Shown here piece by piece: positions 24,619 through 32,853 of a DNA stretch of 64,000 bases; position 1 is the stretch's first letter; every line of letters begins with the position of its first letter. The notes under the pieces were generated by a model. That model was not told the origin of the DNA, made no database searches, and worked only from the letters and a program-made list of their open reading frames with translations. The translations under genes were made by a program, and so were the position numbers. Source of the DNA: UBA699 sp050261915 (lineage in GTDB: Bacteria; Bacillota; Clostridia; Clostridiales; Clostridiaceae); assembly GCA_050261915.1 (NCBI GenBank), contig JBLNDT010000047.1, positions 1 to 64,000 of the forward strand. The letters are read 5' to 3'.

Positions 24619-26508
24619 TTAGATTTTGATTTCATACTCCTCAAGTTTCCTGTAAAGGGTGTTTCTCCCTATACCTAAAACCGTAGCAGTCTGAGATATA
24701 TTACCTTCATGTCTTTTTAATACCTTTATTATATGCCCTTTTTCCAGCTCCTTTAGACTTTCACATTCCTTGCTTACAGGAACCATTTCCTCCAAAGTCA
24801 CCGCAGTGCCGTCAAACATTCCTAAAGGCAGTGCTTCAGTATTTATTATAAGTTCAACTACATTTTCCAGCTCTCTTATATTACCCGGCCAATTATACTC
24901 CTCCATTTTTTTAAGAAAATCCTCTGGAATTTCTACAGGCTTTTTGCCAAGTCTTTTAGCTATATTAGCCATTAGACAATTAATCAGTGGAAGAATATCG
25001 TCCTTTCTTTCCCTTAAAGGAGGAAGAAAAATTGGAAGCACGTTCAGTCTGTAATATAGGTCTTTTCTGAAATTACCGTTTTCCACCTCAAGTTTTAAGT
25101 CCTTATTTGTAGCTGCAATAACCCTGGTATTTACACTAATTTGCTTTTGGCCGCCTATCCTTGTTATTACACCTTCTTCAATTGCTCTAAGAAGCTTTGT
25201 CTGCATATCCATAGGCATTTCCCCAATTTCATCAAGGAATATGGTGCCCCCATCTGATATTTCAAACTTCCCTGCATGGCCCCCTCGTTTTGCTCCGGTA
25301 AAAGCCCCTTCTTCATACCCAAAAAGCTCAGATTCAATAAGTTCTCTTGGTATGGCTCCACAGTTTACTGCTATAAATGGTTCTTCTCTTCTGCTGCTGT
25401 AATTATGAATGGACTGTGAAAAAAGCTCTTTTCCAGTACCACTTTCCCCCATTATTAAAATAGTTGATTTACTATCAGCAATTTTTTTAGCATAATCAAT
25501 TACCCTTAAAAAATTTTCATTTTTCCCAATGATTTTATCAAAGGTATAGGTGGCCTGACCTGACATAAACTTTCCTGCAAGCTTCCTTATTTTCTTGATT
25601 TCCTCAAAAACACTTATTATTTCAACTATGTTTCCAATTGAATCATATATTGCATAAGCACAGAGATTAACCTGAATTTTACCTTCACTCCCAAATATAT
25701 AAACGTTCTCATTAAATATATCTTTTTCACCGATAAAGCTGCTTTTTATACTATCCCAATTATCAATAAGACTTCCCATGGAACTTGACATAAGCTTATC
25801 GGAATTATAGTCAAAAAGCTGCTCTGCTTTTTTATTCACAAGAAGTATTTGATTATTAATATTACAGGTTATTATACCTGTTGGCATGGATTGAAATATG
25901 GTATCCATATGTTTTTTTCTAGAGGTTAAGACCTTGTTAATTCCTCTTATTCTGAGCATCTGTTGAATTGCATTTGATGCTGCAACCACCATCCCTAAGG
26001 TATGTGGATGCATATTGCTTGAGTATCCCGTAAGGTTAAGCAAACCAATGAGCTCACCCCGTTCATCAAGAATTCTTGCGGCAGAACAGGTCCATTTCTG
26101 GTATGCATTAATAAAATGACAGCTTCCAGAAAGCTGCACCGGATAATCCACCTGCAAAGCTATGCTCATGGCATTTGTTCCAATATTATATTCATCCATA
26201 TATGCCCCTGGAATCATCTTCATTTCAAATGCCTGATCGAGAACCTCGTCATCCCCGATAACATTCAAGATACACCCTTCTTTGTCAAGGAGCACTGCAA
26301 AATAATTTGATCCCCTTACAAAATCATATAATTGTTCCATATATGGAATAGCTGTTAAAATAAGCTCTTGATTTTCATCAAATTTTTTTTCTAATTCTTC
26401 CTGCCCAATTATTTTCCTGCTGAATACTACTTCTCGGGTTAAACCTGATTTTAAACACCTTTCATGCGAGGCTTCAATGTTATATTCGTGTACTCTTGCT
26501 TCTATCAT
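24619..26508 (-). CDS. Sigma-54-dependent transcriptional activator (AcoR-like)
   Basis: 629 aa. An N-terminal GAF-like domain (residues ~60-190) and a PAS domain (~205-310) precede an AAA+ domain with Walker A GESGTGKE, the sigma-54 contact loop GAFTGA, and Walker B GGTIFLDEIGEM. A Fis-type HTH (NISQTATVLGIGRNTLYRKLEEY) ends the protein. All signature residues are intact. The layout matches activators of acetoin, butanediol or amino-acid catabolism. I found no TGGCAC-N5-TTGC promoter nearby, so its target is probably elsewhere. Confidence 0.92.
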   Translation of the reverse strand: MIEARVHEYNIEASHERCLKSGLTREVVFSRKIIGQEELEKKFDENQELILTAIPYMEQLYDFVRGSNYFAVLLDKEGCILNVIGDDEVLDQAFEMKMIPGAYMDEYNIGTNAMSIALQVDYPVQLSGSCHFINAYQKWTCSAARILDERGELIGLLNLTGYSSNMHPHTLGMVVAASNAIQQMLRIRGINKVLTSRKKHMDTIFQSMPTGIITCNINNQILLVNKKAEQLFDYNSDKLMSSSMGSLIDNWDSIKSSFIGEKDIFNENVYIFGSEGKIQVNLCAYAIYDSIGNIVEIISVFEEIKKIRKLAGKFMSGQATYTFDKIIGKNENFLRVIDYAKKIADSKSTILIMGESGTGKELFSQSIHNYSSRREEPFIAVNCGAIPRELIESELFGYEEGAFTGAKRGGHAGKFEISDGGTIFLDEIGEMPMDMQTKLLRAIEEGVITRIGGQKQISVNTRVIAATNKDLKLEVENGNFRKDLYYRLNVLPIFLPPLRERKDDILPLINCLMANIAKRLGKKPVEIPEDFLKKMEEYNWPGNIRELENVVELIINTEALPLGMFDGTAVTLEEMVPVSKECESLKELEKGHIIKVLKRHEGNISQTATVLGIGRNTLYRKLEEYEIKI

Positions 26509-26572
26509 TTATGTTCCCCCGTTTAGCTCAATATATTAAAAATTATAACACTTATCATCATACCATACCAGT

Positions 26573-26601
26573 ATAAAAAAAAGCCCGGCACTGCCGAGCT
26601 T
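26573..26601 (-). terminator. Rho-independent terminator of pflB
   Basis: AAGC-CGGC pairs with GCCG-GCTT over 26581-26601 with one mismatch and a 3-nt loop; on the minus strand eight T follow (26573-26580). Confidence 0.88.
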
Positions 26602-26605
26602 ATAA

Positions 26606-28834
26606 TTACACTGATTCATGAAAGGTTCTGCTTATTACTTCCATCTGTTGAGCTTTGCTTAATCTATTGAAGTTAACTGCATAGCCTGATACCCTTATTG
26701 TTAGCAGCGGGTATTTTCCTGGGTTCTCCATAGCATCTATTAAAGTTTCCCTGTTAAGCACATTAACATTTAAATGATGTGCTCCTTGTATAAAGTATCC
26801 GTCAAGTATAGCAGAAAGGTTTGCTGTTCTTGATGCATCATCTTTTCCAAGTGCATCTGGAACTATTGAGAAGGTATTTGAAACTCCATCTTCACAAACA
26901 TTTCTATATGGTATTTTTGCAACTGAGTTTAGTGAAGCAAGAGCACCCTGCAGGTCTCTGCCGTGCATTGGATTAGCTCCTGGAGCAAAGGCTTCTCCTG
27001 CTTTTCTTCCGTCTGGAGTTGAGCCTGTTTTCTGTCCATATACTACATTTGAAGTTATTGTAAGTACTGATAATGTGTGCTTAGCATTTCTGTAAGTTTT
27101 GTGTTTTTTAAGCTCGCTGCTGAAAACTTTTGCTATGTGAACAGCAATATCGTCCACATCATCAATATCATTTCCATACTTAGGGAAATCCCCTTCTATT
27201 TTAAAATCTACAACCAATCCATTTTCTCTTATTGGCTTAACCTTTGCGAACTTTATTGCACTTAAAGAGTCTGCAGCCACTGAAAGACCTGCTATACCAA
27301 ACGCCATAAGCCTCTCAACCTTTGAATCATGTAAAGCCATCTGTGCTGCTTCATAAGCATATTTATCGTGCATATAATGTATTACATTCATAGTATTTAC
27401 ATAAAGTTCTGCAACATATTCCATTACCTTTAGGTAATTTTCCATAACCTTGTCATAATCAAGGATTTCATCCTCTATTTTGTCTATTCCAGGCACAACC
27501 AAAATGCCTTTCTTTTCATCAATACCGCCGTTTATAGCATAAAGCAGTGACTTGGCAATATTGCATCTAGCACCGAAAAACTGCATTTGCTTTCCTATGG
27601 TCATAGCTGAAACACAACATGCTATACCATAATCATCACCATAAACAGGTCTCATAACATCATCATTTTCATATTGTATTGAATCTGTTAATATTGACAT
27701 TTTTGCACAGAACTTTTTAAAGCCCTCAGGAAGTCTATTTGACCAAAGCACTGTCATATTTGGTTCTGGTGCAGGGCCTAAATTTACTAGAGTGTGAAGG
27801 AATCTAAATGAGTTTTTAGTTACAAGTGTAAACCCATCAATACTCATTCCTCCAATTGATTCAGTTATCCAGTTTGGATCTCCTGCAAAAAGATCATTAT
27901 ATTCAGGAGTCCTAAGGTGTCTCGCTATTCTAAGCTTTATTACAAACTGATCCACAAGCTCCTGAGCTTCTTCTTCAGTAAGCAATCCATTTTTCATATC
28001 TCGGTTTATATATATATCAAGAAAACTGCTTACTCTGCCAAGTGACATGGCTGCACCGTTGTTTTCCCTGATTCCTGCAAGATATCCTAAATACACAAAT
28101 TGAACAGCTTCCTTTGCATTTTGTGCACCTTTAGAAATATCAATCCCATAAGTGGCTGACATTTTTTGAATTTCTGCCAATGCTCTTATTTGTTCTGAAA
28201 TTTCTTCCCTTAACCTAATGGTTTCTTCATCCATAGTACCATTATATTTTTTAAGGTCATTTTTCTTTTCAGCTATTAAGAAATCTACACCATATAATGC
28301 AATCCTTCTGTAATCCCCTATTATTCTGCCTCTTCCATAAGCATCCGGAAGTCCGGTAAGAAGTCCAACGGACCTTGCAGTTTTAGTTTCATCAGTATAA
28401 GCATCAAATACACCCTGGTTATGTGTCTTTCTATAGGTACTGAAGATTTCATACATTTCATCATCTATTTGATATCCATATTCATTAAGAGCCTGCTTTG
28501 CCATTCTTATTCCACCAAAAGGGTTTACCATCCTTTTTAATGGAGCATCAGTCTGTAGACCAACAATTATCTCATTTTCCTTGTCTATATATCCTGGTTT
28601 AAAGTTGTTAATGCCTGACACAGTTTTTGTATCCACATCAAGAATACCCTTTTCCAGTTCTTCTTTAATTAAATTTTCACATTCTGACCAAAGTTTTTTT
28701 GTTTTATCGGTAGGTCCAGCTAAAAAAGAATCTTCTCCTAAATATGGTTCCACGTTTTTATTTATAAAATCTCTTAGATCAATTTCTTGTGTCCAATTAC
28801 CTTCTATAAAACCTGTCCATTCTTTCCTTTCCAT
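26606..28834 (-). CDS. pflB: Pyruvate formate-lyase
   Basis: 742 aa from the ATG at 28832-28834 with GTGGAGGTAG; an upstream in-frame start at 28879 lies in the leader. The catalytic Cys pair is in DYGIACCVSAMTIGKQMQFF, and the radical Gly is in RVSGYAVNF near the C-terminus, both as in genuine PflB. It cleaves pyruvate with CoA to acetyl-CoA and formate. The activating enzyme pflA is not adjacent. A ZTP riboswitch and a strong sigma-A promoter precede it, linking formate supply to one-carbon demand. Confidence 0.96.
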   Translation of the reverse strand: MERKEWTGFIEGNWTQEIDLRDFINKNVEPYLGEDSFLAGPTDKTKKLWSECENLIKEELEKGILDVDTKTVSGINNFKPGYIDKENEIIVGLQTDAPLKRMVNPFGGIRMAKQALNEYGYQIDDEMYEIFSTYRKTHNQGVFDAYTDETKTARSVGLLTGLPDAYGRGRIIGDYRRIALYGVDFLIAEKKNDLKKYNGTMDEETIRLREEISEQIRALAEIQKMSATYGIDISKGAQNAKEAVQFVYLGYLAGIRENNGAAMSLGRVSSFLDIYINRDMKNGLLTEEEAQELVDQFVIKLRIARHLRTPEYNDLFAGDPNWITESIGGMSIDGFTLVTKNSFRFLHTLVNLGPAPEPNMTVLWSNRLPEGFKKFCAKMSILTDSIQYENDDVMRPVYGDDYGIACCVSAMTIGKQMQFFGARCNIAKSLLYAINGGIDEKKGILVVPGIDKIEDEILDYDKVMENYLKVMEYVAELYVNTMNVIHYMHDKYAYEAAQMALHDSKVERLMAFGIAGLSVAADSLSAIKFAKVKPIRENGLVVDFKIEGDFPKYGNDIDDVDDIAVHIAKVFSSELKKHKTYRNAKHTLSVLTITSNVVYGQKTGSTPDGRKAGEAFAPGANPMHGRDLQGALASLNSVAKIPYRNVCEDGVSNTFSIVPDALGKDDASRTANLSAILDGYFIQGAHHLNVNVLNRETLIDAMENPGKYPLLTIRVSGYAVNFNRLSKAQQMEVISRTFHESV

Positions 28835-28865
28835 ATTATCTACCTCCACATTATTTAAGTATAAT

Positions 28866-28908
28866 AAAAAAAACCGCACAACCTGAACAAAACAATTTGC
28901 CCAGGCGG
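28866..28908 (-). terminator. Riboswitch-controlled terminator of pflB
   Basis: On the minus strand, CCGC plus CTGGGCAA pair with TTGTTCAG and GCGG (a 5-nt bulge between the two parts), followed by eight T (28866-28873). The 5' arm contains the conserved riboswitch 3' domain, so ligand binding and termination compete. Confidence 0.78.
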
Positions 28909-28968
28909 CCGGCTTTAAAAATCATACTCCCTGTGGTTAATTCCACCGTTCCGCCAGTAATATGATTC
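28899..28968 (-). ncRNA. ZTP (pfl motif) riboswitch aptamer upstream of pflB
   Basis: On the minus strand the outer stem TATGAT/ATCATA (28961-28966 with 28921-28926) encloses ACTGGCGGAAC and GGTGGAATTAACCAC, the conserved core of the pfl motif. Downstream comes the invariant CCGCCTGGGCA segment (28898-28908) that forms the pseudoknot. This family senses ZMP/ZTP, the signal of 10-formyl-tetrahydrofolate shortage, and was named after its occurrence upstream of pfl genes. Ligand binding is expected to prevent the overlapping terminator and turn on pflB. Confidence 0.9.
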
Positions 28969-28991
28969 ACTTTATTCAAATTTGTAACTTA

Positions 28992-29020
28992 ATAATAACA
29001 TTGTCCGAACAATATGTCAA
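28992..29020 (-). promoter_or_regulatory. Sigma-A promoter of pflB with palindromic spacer
   Basis: Minus strand: TTGACA (29015-29020), exactly 17 bp, then TATTAT (28992-28997). The spacer holds a near-perfect 14-bp palindrome, ATTGTTCGGACAAT (29000-29013), which is suited to a dimeric repressor. Confidence 0.8.
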
Positions 29021-29084
29021 TAGTCGACATTAAATTATTCTCAATATGCAAACGTTTACTGTTTTTTTTCGTTTAATGTTCGCA

Positions 29085-30125
29085 TTAATCAGATGCTGTT
29101 AAACTATGTGAATACACAAGCTTATCCTCAGCATAAATACATATTCTACCTATTGAATCTCCAGTCTTAATATCTTCTGCATATTCAGGTTTAATAATTT
29201 TAACATAATATTCTTTATTTTTCAACATTGGTATTATTATATCATGGGGATAAACCATTTTTAAACTTCCTTTTTTGTATTGTATCTCCCCTGCAATATC
29301 CCCTTTTGAAAACATCTTTTTATAAGTGTAATTTTCACTTATATAATCGTTGATTTTTTTTGTTTCACCCCATCGTTTTGTGCAGTTTAATAATACTATA
29401 ACCACATTGTTCCCCTGGTTATTTACAGAAGTTACAAGACATTTTCCTGCGTTTCCTGTATAGCCTGTTTTTACCCCATCAGCTTCCGGAATTAGCCAAA
29501 GAATTTTATTTATATTTTGATAACTCCTTGTAAACCCTTGAGAAGTTCCGTCAACTATCTTCGAGGATACAATCTGATTAAATAATTCATTTTCCTTAGC
29601 CTTTGCAGTAAGCAATGCCAAATCATAAACTGTGGTGTAATGCATAGTACTGTCCAGCCCATGGGGGGATTCAAAATGAGTATCAATCAGACCTATTTCG
29701 CTTCCGTATTCGTTCATACGGATTACAAATTCATCCACACTACCTGCAACTCCTTCACTTAAGGCTACTGCAGCATCGTTCCCGGACCTAAGCATAAGTC
29801 CGGTAATCAGTTCTTTTATTGAGACCATTTCTCCTTTTTTATATCCTACTGTGGAGCCTCCAATATTTGCAGCTTTTTGAGAAATTTCAACTTTTTTGTC
29901 TAAATCTCCGTATTTTATCGCTACAAGTGCAGACATTATTTTTGTTGTGCTGGCCATAGGAACCAGTTCATGTGAATTTTTTTCATATAGAACTGCACTG
30001 CTGTCCGCATCTATTGCTATGGCACACCTGGCTTCCACATTCAAGCTTTTTCCTGCAGCCTTAACTTGTATGTTTCCTAACAATAAAGCCAGCACCAGGG
30101 ATAAACAGGTAAACCTTTTAAGCAA
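29085..30125 (-). CDS. D-alanyl-D-alanine carboxypeptidase (PBP5-type)
   Basis: 346 aa. The start is probably the TTG at 30123-30125, 5 nt after the GAGGTGA site; an apparent GTG at 30134 lies within the site. A signal peptide (residues 1-25) is followed by the serine peptidase S11 motifs STTK (SxxK), SGND (SxN) and KTGYTG (KTG), then a beta domain. It trims the terminal D-Ala from peptidoglycan stem peptides. It is a paralogue of the dacF product encoded 1.5 kb away. Downstream of scpB in the same direction. Confidence 0.9.
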   Translation of the reverse strand: MLKRFTCLSLVLALLLGNIQVKAAGKSLNVEARCAIAIDADSSAVLYEKNSHELVPMASTTKIMSALVAIKYGDLDKKVEISQKAANIGGSTVGYKKGEMVSIKELITGLMLRSGNDAAVALSEGVAGSVDEFVIRMNEYGSEIGLIDTHFESPHGLDSTMHYTTVYDLALLTAKAKENELFNQIVSSKIVDGTSQGFTRSYQNINKILWLIPEADGVKTGYTGNAGKCLVTSVNNQGNNVVIVLLNCTKRWGETKKINDYISENYTYKKMFSKGDIAGEIQYKKGSLKMVYPHDIIIPMLKNKEYYVKIIKPEYAEDIKTGDSIGRICIYAEDKLVYSHSLTASD

Positions 30126-30189
30126 TATTATCACCTCGCCTTAAACTTTATTTTAGTTTTCTCAACAATTTTTATTTAATACCTTAAAA

Positions 30190-30756
30190 TTATATTTCCT
30201 CAAAAAAGCTATCAAGTCCAGGTAATTCCTTAATGCTCTCCAAGCCAAAGTATTTTAAAAACTCCTCTGTGGTTGAATAAAGGATTGGTCTTCCCGGCAC
30301 ATCAAGCCTTCCTGATTCCCTTATTATTTTCTTTTCTATCAGTGTGCTCACAGCCCTTTCACTTTTAACTCCTCTGATTTCATCAATAATTGCTCTTGTA
30401 ACAGGCTGCTTATATGCTATTATTGCTAAAGTTTCAACTGCAGCCTGAGAAAGGTTCTGCCTTAGGTTTGTACCTAACAGCTTTTCCACATAAATGCTGT
30501 TTGCAGGCTTTGTAACAAGCCCATAGGAATTTCCCGAATTAATTATCTGAATTCCTCGATCTTCGCTTTTGTATTTACTTGTCATTTCCTCAATGATTTT
30601 TCTTGTAAATTCCTGGGAGCATTGGAGCACCTGGGCTATGGTGCTTAGTTCAACCGGTTCCCCTGAAACAAACAGTATAGATTCTATTATTGAGTAAAAT
30701 TTATTTTTACTAGATGTTTCTTCAAATTCAAGCTGGTCTAAATCAATTTTCTTCAT
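30190..30756 (-). CDS. scpB: Segregation and condensation protein B
   Basis: 188 aa from the ATG at 30754-30756, overlapping scpA by 14 nt, with GGAGG 9 nt upstream. Two winged-helix modules with ILFVSGEPVELSTIAQVL and ETLAIIAYKQPVTRAIIDEIRGVKSERAVSTL, the family core (quoted in parts). It joins ScpA and SMC in the bacterial condensin complex. Confidence 0.94.
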   Translation of the reverse strand: MKKIDLDQLEFEETSSKNKFYSIIESILFVSGEPVELSTIAQVLQCSQEFTRKIIEEMTSKYKSEDRGIQIINSGNSYGLVTKPANSIYVEKLLGTNLRQNLSQAAVETLAIIAYKQPVTRAIIDEIRGVKSERAVSTLIEKKIIRESGRLDVPGRPILYSTTEEFLKYFGLESIKELPGLDSFFEEI

Positions 30757-31498
30757 CACTTTCAGCCTCCTGTATATATATGTCCATAAAACTTCCATCC
30801 TGATATGCTTTTACCCTTTTTAACTTAATTAACTCAAGCAGGGCTAAAAATACAACAATTGCTTCTATCTTATAGGAACATTCCTTTATAAAACTTGAAA
30901 AGGTCTGCTGTTTCTTATTTTTCAAGCTTTGAATGATATATTCCATTTTATTTTCTATTTTAAATTTATCTATAGGTATTTCCCTCACAATTGCATTTGT
31001 TTTATTTTGCTTTCCATTGTAGTTTTCTATTACGCTGCAATAAATATTATATAAATCCAGCATTGAAACCTTTGCAAGAAAATCTTCTGGGTTTGGTTCC
31101 TTATGTACCGGTTCTATTATTTCAGGCTTTTTACTGTAAAAGGCACCAGTGTCTTCAAGCCTTTCCATTAACCAGCCTGATGCAAGCTTAAACTTTTTAT
31201 ACTTGGCAAGTTTGTTAATAAGCTCTTCCTCAGGATTACCTTCATTCCCCTCTGCAGTTTCATCTTTTTGTTTAGGCAGCAAAAGCTTTGACTTAATTTC
31301 AATTAAGGTAGCTGCAATGAGTATGAATTCAGAGGTAACCTCCAGGTCCATTTCCTCCATGGCTTTTATATACTCAAGATACTGACCTGTTATTTCATGG
31401 ATCTTGATATTATAAATATCCATTTTATTCTTTTTAATAAGGTGAAGCAGAAGGTCGAAGGGACCTTCAAAATTTTCAAGCTTTATATTTAACTGCAT
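30743..31498 (-). CDS. scpA: Segregation and condensation protein A
   Basis: 251 aa. The N-terminus NIKLENFEGPFDLLLHLIKK is the kleisin signature that binds the SMC neck, followed by EFILIAATLIEIKSKLLLP and a C-terminal winged helix (VVFLALLELIKLKRVKA). It bridges SMC heads in chromosome condensation. Its last codons encode the scpB binding site. Confidence 0.95.
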   Translation of the reverse strand: MQLNIKLENFEGPFDLLLHLIKKNKMDIYNIKIHEITGQYLEYIKAMEEMDLEVTSEFILIAATLIEIKSKLLLPKQKDETAEGNEGNPEEELINKLAKYKKFKLASGWLMERLEDTGAFYSKKPEIIEPVHKEPNPEDFLAKVSMLDLYNIYCSVIENYNGKQNKTNAIVREIPIDKFKIENKMEYIIQSLKNKKQQTFSSFIKECSYKIEAIVVFLALLELIKLKRVKAYQDGSFMDIYIQEAESDEEN

Positions 31499-31550
31499 GT
31501 AGTATCTCCCTTAAATTTTCTTAAATACTTATTTCACTTTATTATATAAC

Positions 31551-31584
31551 AAAAGATGCACTGCTGAAAAGCAGTACATCTTTT
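31551..31584 (-). terminator. Terminator of dacF
   Basis: AAAAGATG and ACTGCT pair with AGCAGT and CATCTTTT, with one mismatch and a GAAA loop, over 31551-31584; the 5' arm overlaps the dacF stop codon at 31583. A short T tract follows on the minus strand. Confidence 0.75.
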
Positions 31585-32770
31585 ATATTCCTCTATCAAG
31601 AATATTTGTAAAGTTATCCTTAAGGTTCCCTAATATTCCTGATCTTTTTACATCCCTGTCACTATATATTTTAACCTTTCCAATAAGTACACCATCGCTG
31701 TATATTTCTGCATATCCTGCAGCATCTCCAGTTTTGAAGTTTTTCTTTTCGGAATCAAGAACGCACCTGGTTGTTATTTTGTTTTGCTTTCCTCTTTCAA
31801 CAACTGTGCTGAAATCTTCTGAGGCTTTTGCAATAAAAAATCTGTCCCCTTTTTTATTTAGTGCAACTTTTTCAATTTCAGAATCTTTGATCACTATCTT
31901 TTTTTGTTCAAATTTTGAAAAGCCGTAATTTAACAGCATACTTGCATCCTTATTTCTTACCTTGTAGGTTGGAGAACCCATAATAACAGTAAGCATCCTA
32001 ATGCCGTCCTTATTTGCAGTGGCAGAAATACAGTACTTTGCCTCATCTGTAAACCCTGTTTTCAACCCATCACAACCACTGAAGAATCTTACCAGTTTAT
32101 TATGATTTACAAGTTCTATAGGAGTTTTTCTTCCTTCGGTTATAGTTTCCATATAAGTTCCTGTATACTTCAAAATAGTACTGTGTTTAATTAGTTCTTT
32201 TGACATAAGTGAAATGTCCCAGGCTGTGGTTAAATGACCAGGTGCACTTAGTCCTGTACAGTTTTTAAAAGTTGTATCCTTCATACCAAGGCTCTGTGCC
32301 CTTTCATTCATTTTAACAACAAAGGCATCTTCAGTGCCTCCCAAATATTCCGCCATGGCAACTGCTGCATCGTTTCCCGATGCTATGCCAATACCCTTTA
32401 AAAGCTCTTCCACTGTTCTTACTTCTCCAGTATCAAGGAGCATGGAGCTGCCTCCCATTTTTTTTGCATTTTCACTTATTGTAACCTTGTCTGTAAGTTT
32501 AATTTGCCCCGAGTCCACAGCTTCCATGGTTAGAAGCATAGTCATTATTTTTGTTACAGAGGCAGGGGCAAGCTTTTTGTGAGAGTTAAAATCATAAAGA
32601 ACCTTTCCTGTATTAGGTTCTATGAGCAGAGCTGATTCAGCCTCAACCTTAATGCCATCTCCAGTATTTGCGGCCCCTGCAGCTTCAACTGATGTGCTTA
32701 ATATACCAAAAGCCATCACAAGTGCAATAAAACTGCTGATTATTATAAAATGTGTTTTTTTGCATAACAT
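31583..32770 (-). CDS. dacF: D-alanyl-D-alanine carboxypeptidase DacF
   Basis: 395 aa from the ATG at 32768-32770 behind AAAGGAGGT. Signal peptide, then SVTK (SxxK), SGND and KTGFTDEAK motifs of S11 peptidases, plus a C-terminal beta-rich domain. The position after deoB and a nucleoside phosphorylase, close to spoIIM, matches the Bacillus dacF neighbourhood, where the enzyme modifies spore cortex. Its Shine-Dalgarno sequence forms the 3' arm of a 12-bp inverted repeat (see 32780-32850). Confidence 0.88.
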   Translation of the reverse strand: MLCKKTHFIIISSFIALVMAFGILSTSVEAAGAANTGDGIKVEAESALLIEPNTGKVLYDFNSHKKLAPASVTKIMTMLLTMEAVDSGQIKLTDKVTISENAKKMGGSSMLLDTGEVRTVEELLKGIGIASGNDAAVAMAEYLGGTEDAFVVKMNERAQSLGMKDTTFKNCTGLSAPGHLTTAWDISLMSKELIKHSTILKYTGTYMETITEGRKTPIELVNHNKLVRFFSGCDGLKTGFTDEAKYCISATANKDGIRMLTVIMGSPTYKVRNKDASMLLNYGFSKFEQKKIVIKDSEIEKVALNKKGDRFFIAKASEDFSTVVERGKQNKITTRCVLDSEKKNFKTGDAAGYAEIYSDGVLIGKVKIYSDRDVKRSGILGNLKDNFTNILDRGI

Positions 32771-32779
32771 AATAAAAAT

Positions 32780-32850
32780 ACCTCCTTTCTTCAAAAATAT
32801 CTTTTCCATAAAACCTTTGTTTTATGAAAATAAATTTAAAGAAAGGAGGT
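32780..32850 (-). promoter_or_regulatory. Inverted repeat whose 3' arm is the dacF Shine-Dalgarno sequence
   Basis: On the minus-strand RNA ACCTCCTTTCTT (32839-32850), immediately after the pdp stop, is a perfect complement to AAGAAAGGAGGT (32780-32791), which contains the whole dacF ribosome binding site. An inner hairpin CATAAAAC/GTTTTATG (32807-32826) lies between. The downstream ATTTTTATT also makes this a plausible terminator of the deo operon. In either reading, transcripts arriving from pdp would not translate dacF. Confidence 0.62.
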
Positions 32851-32853
32851 AGC

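Noticed and set aside
26509..26572. Sigma-54 promoter near the AcoR-like activator
   Set aside because: No GG-N10-GC element with the right spacing on either strand.
30132..30134. GTG start for the PBP5-type carboxypeptidase
   Set aside because: The GTG is part of the GAGGTGA ribosome binding site; the TTG three codons on has correct spacing. The same reasoning rejects early starts at 5315, 5399, 15288 and 54346.
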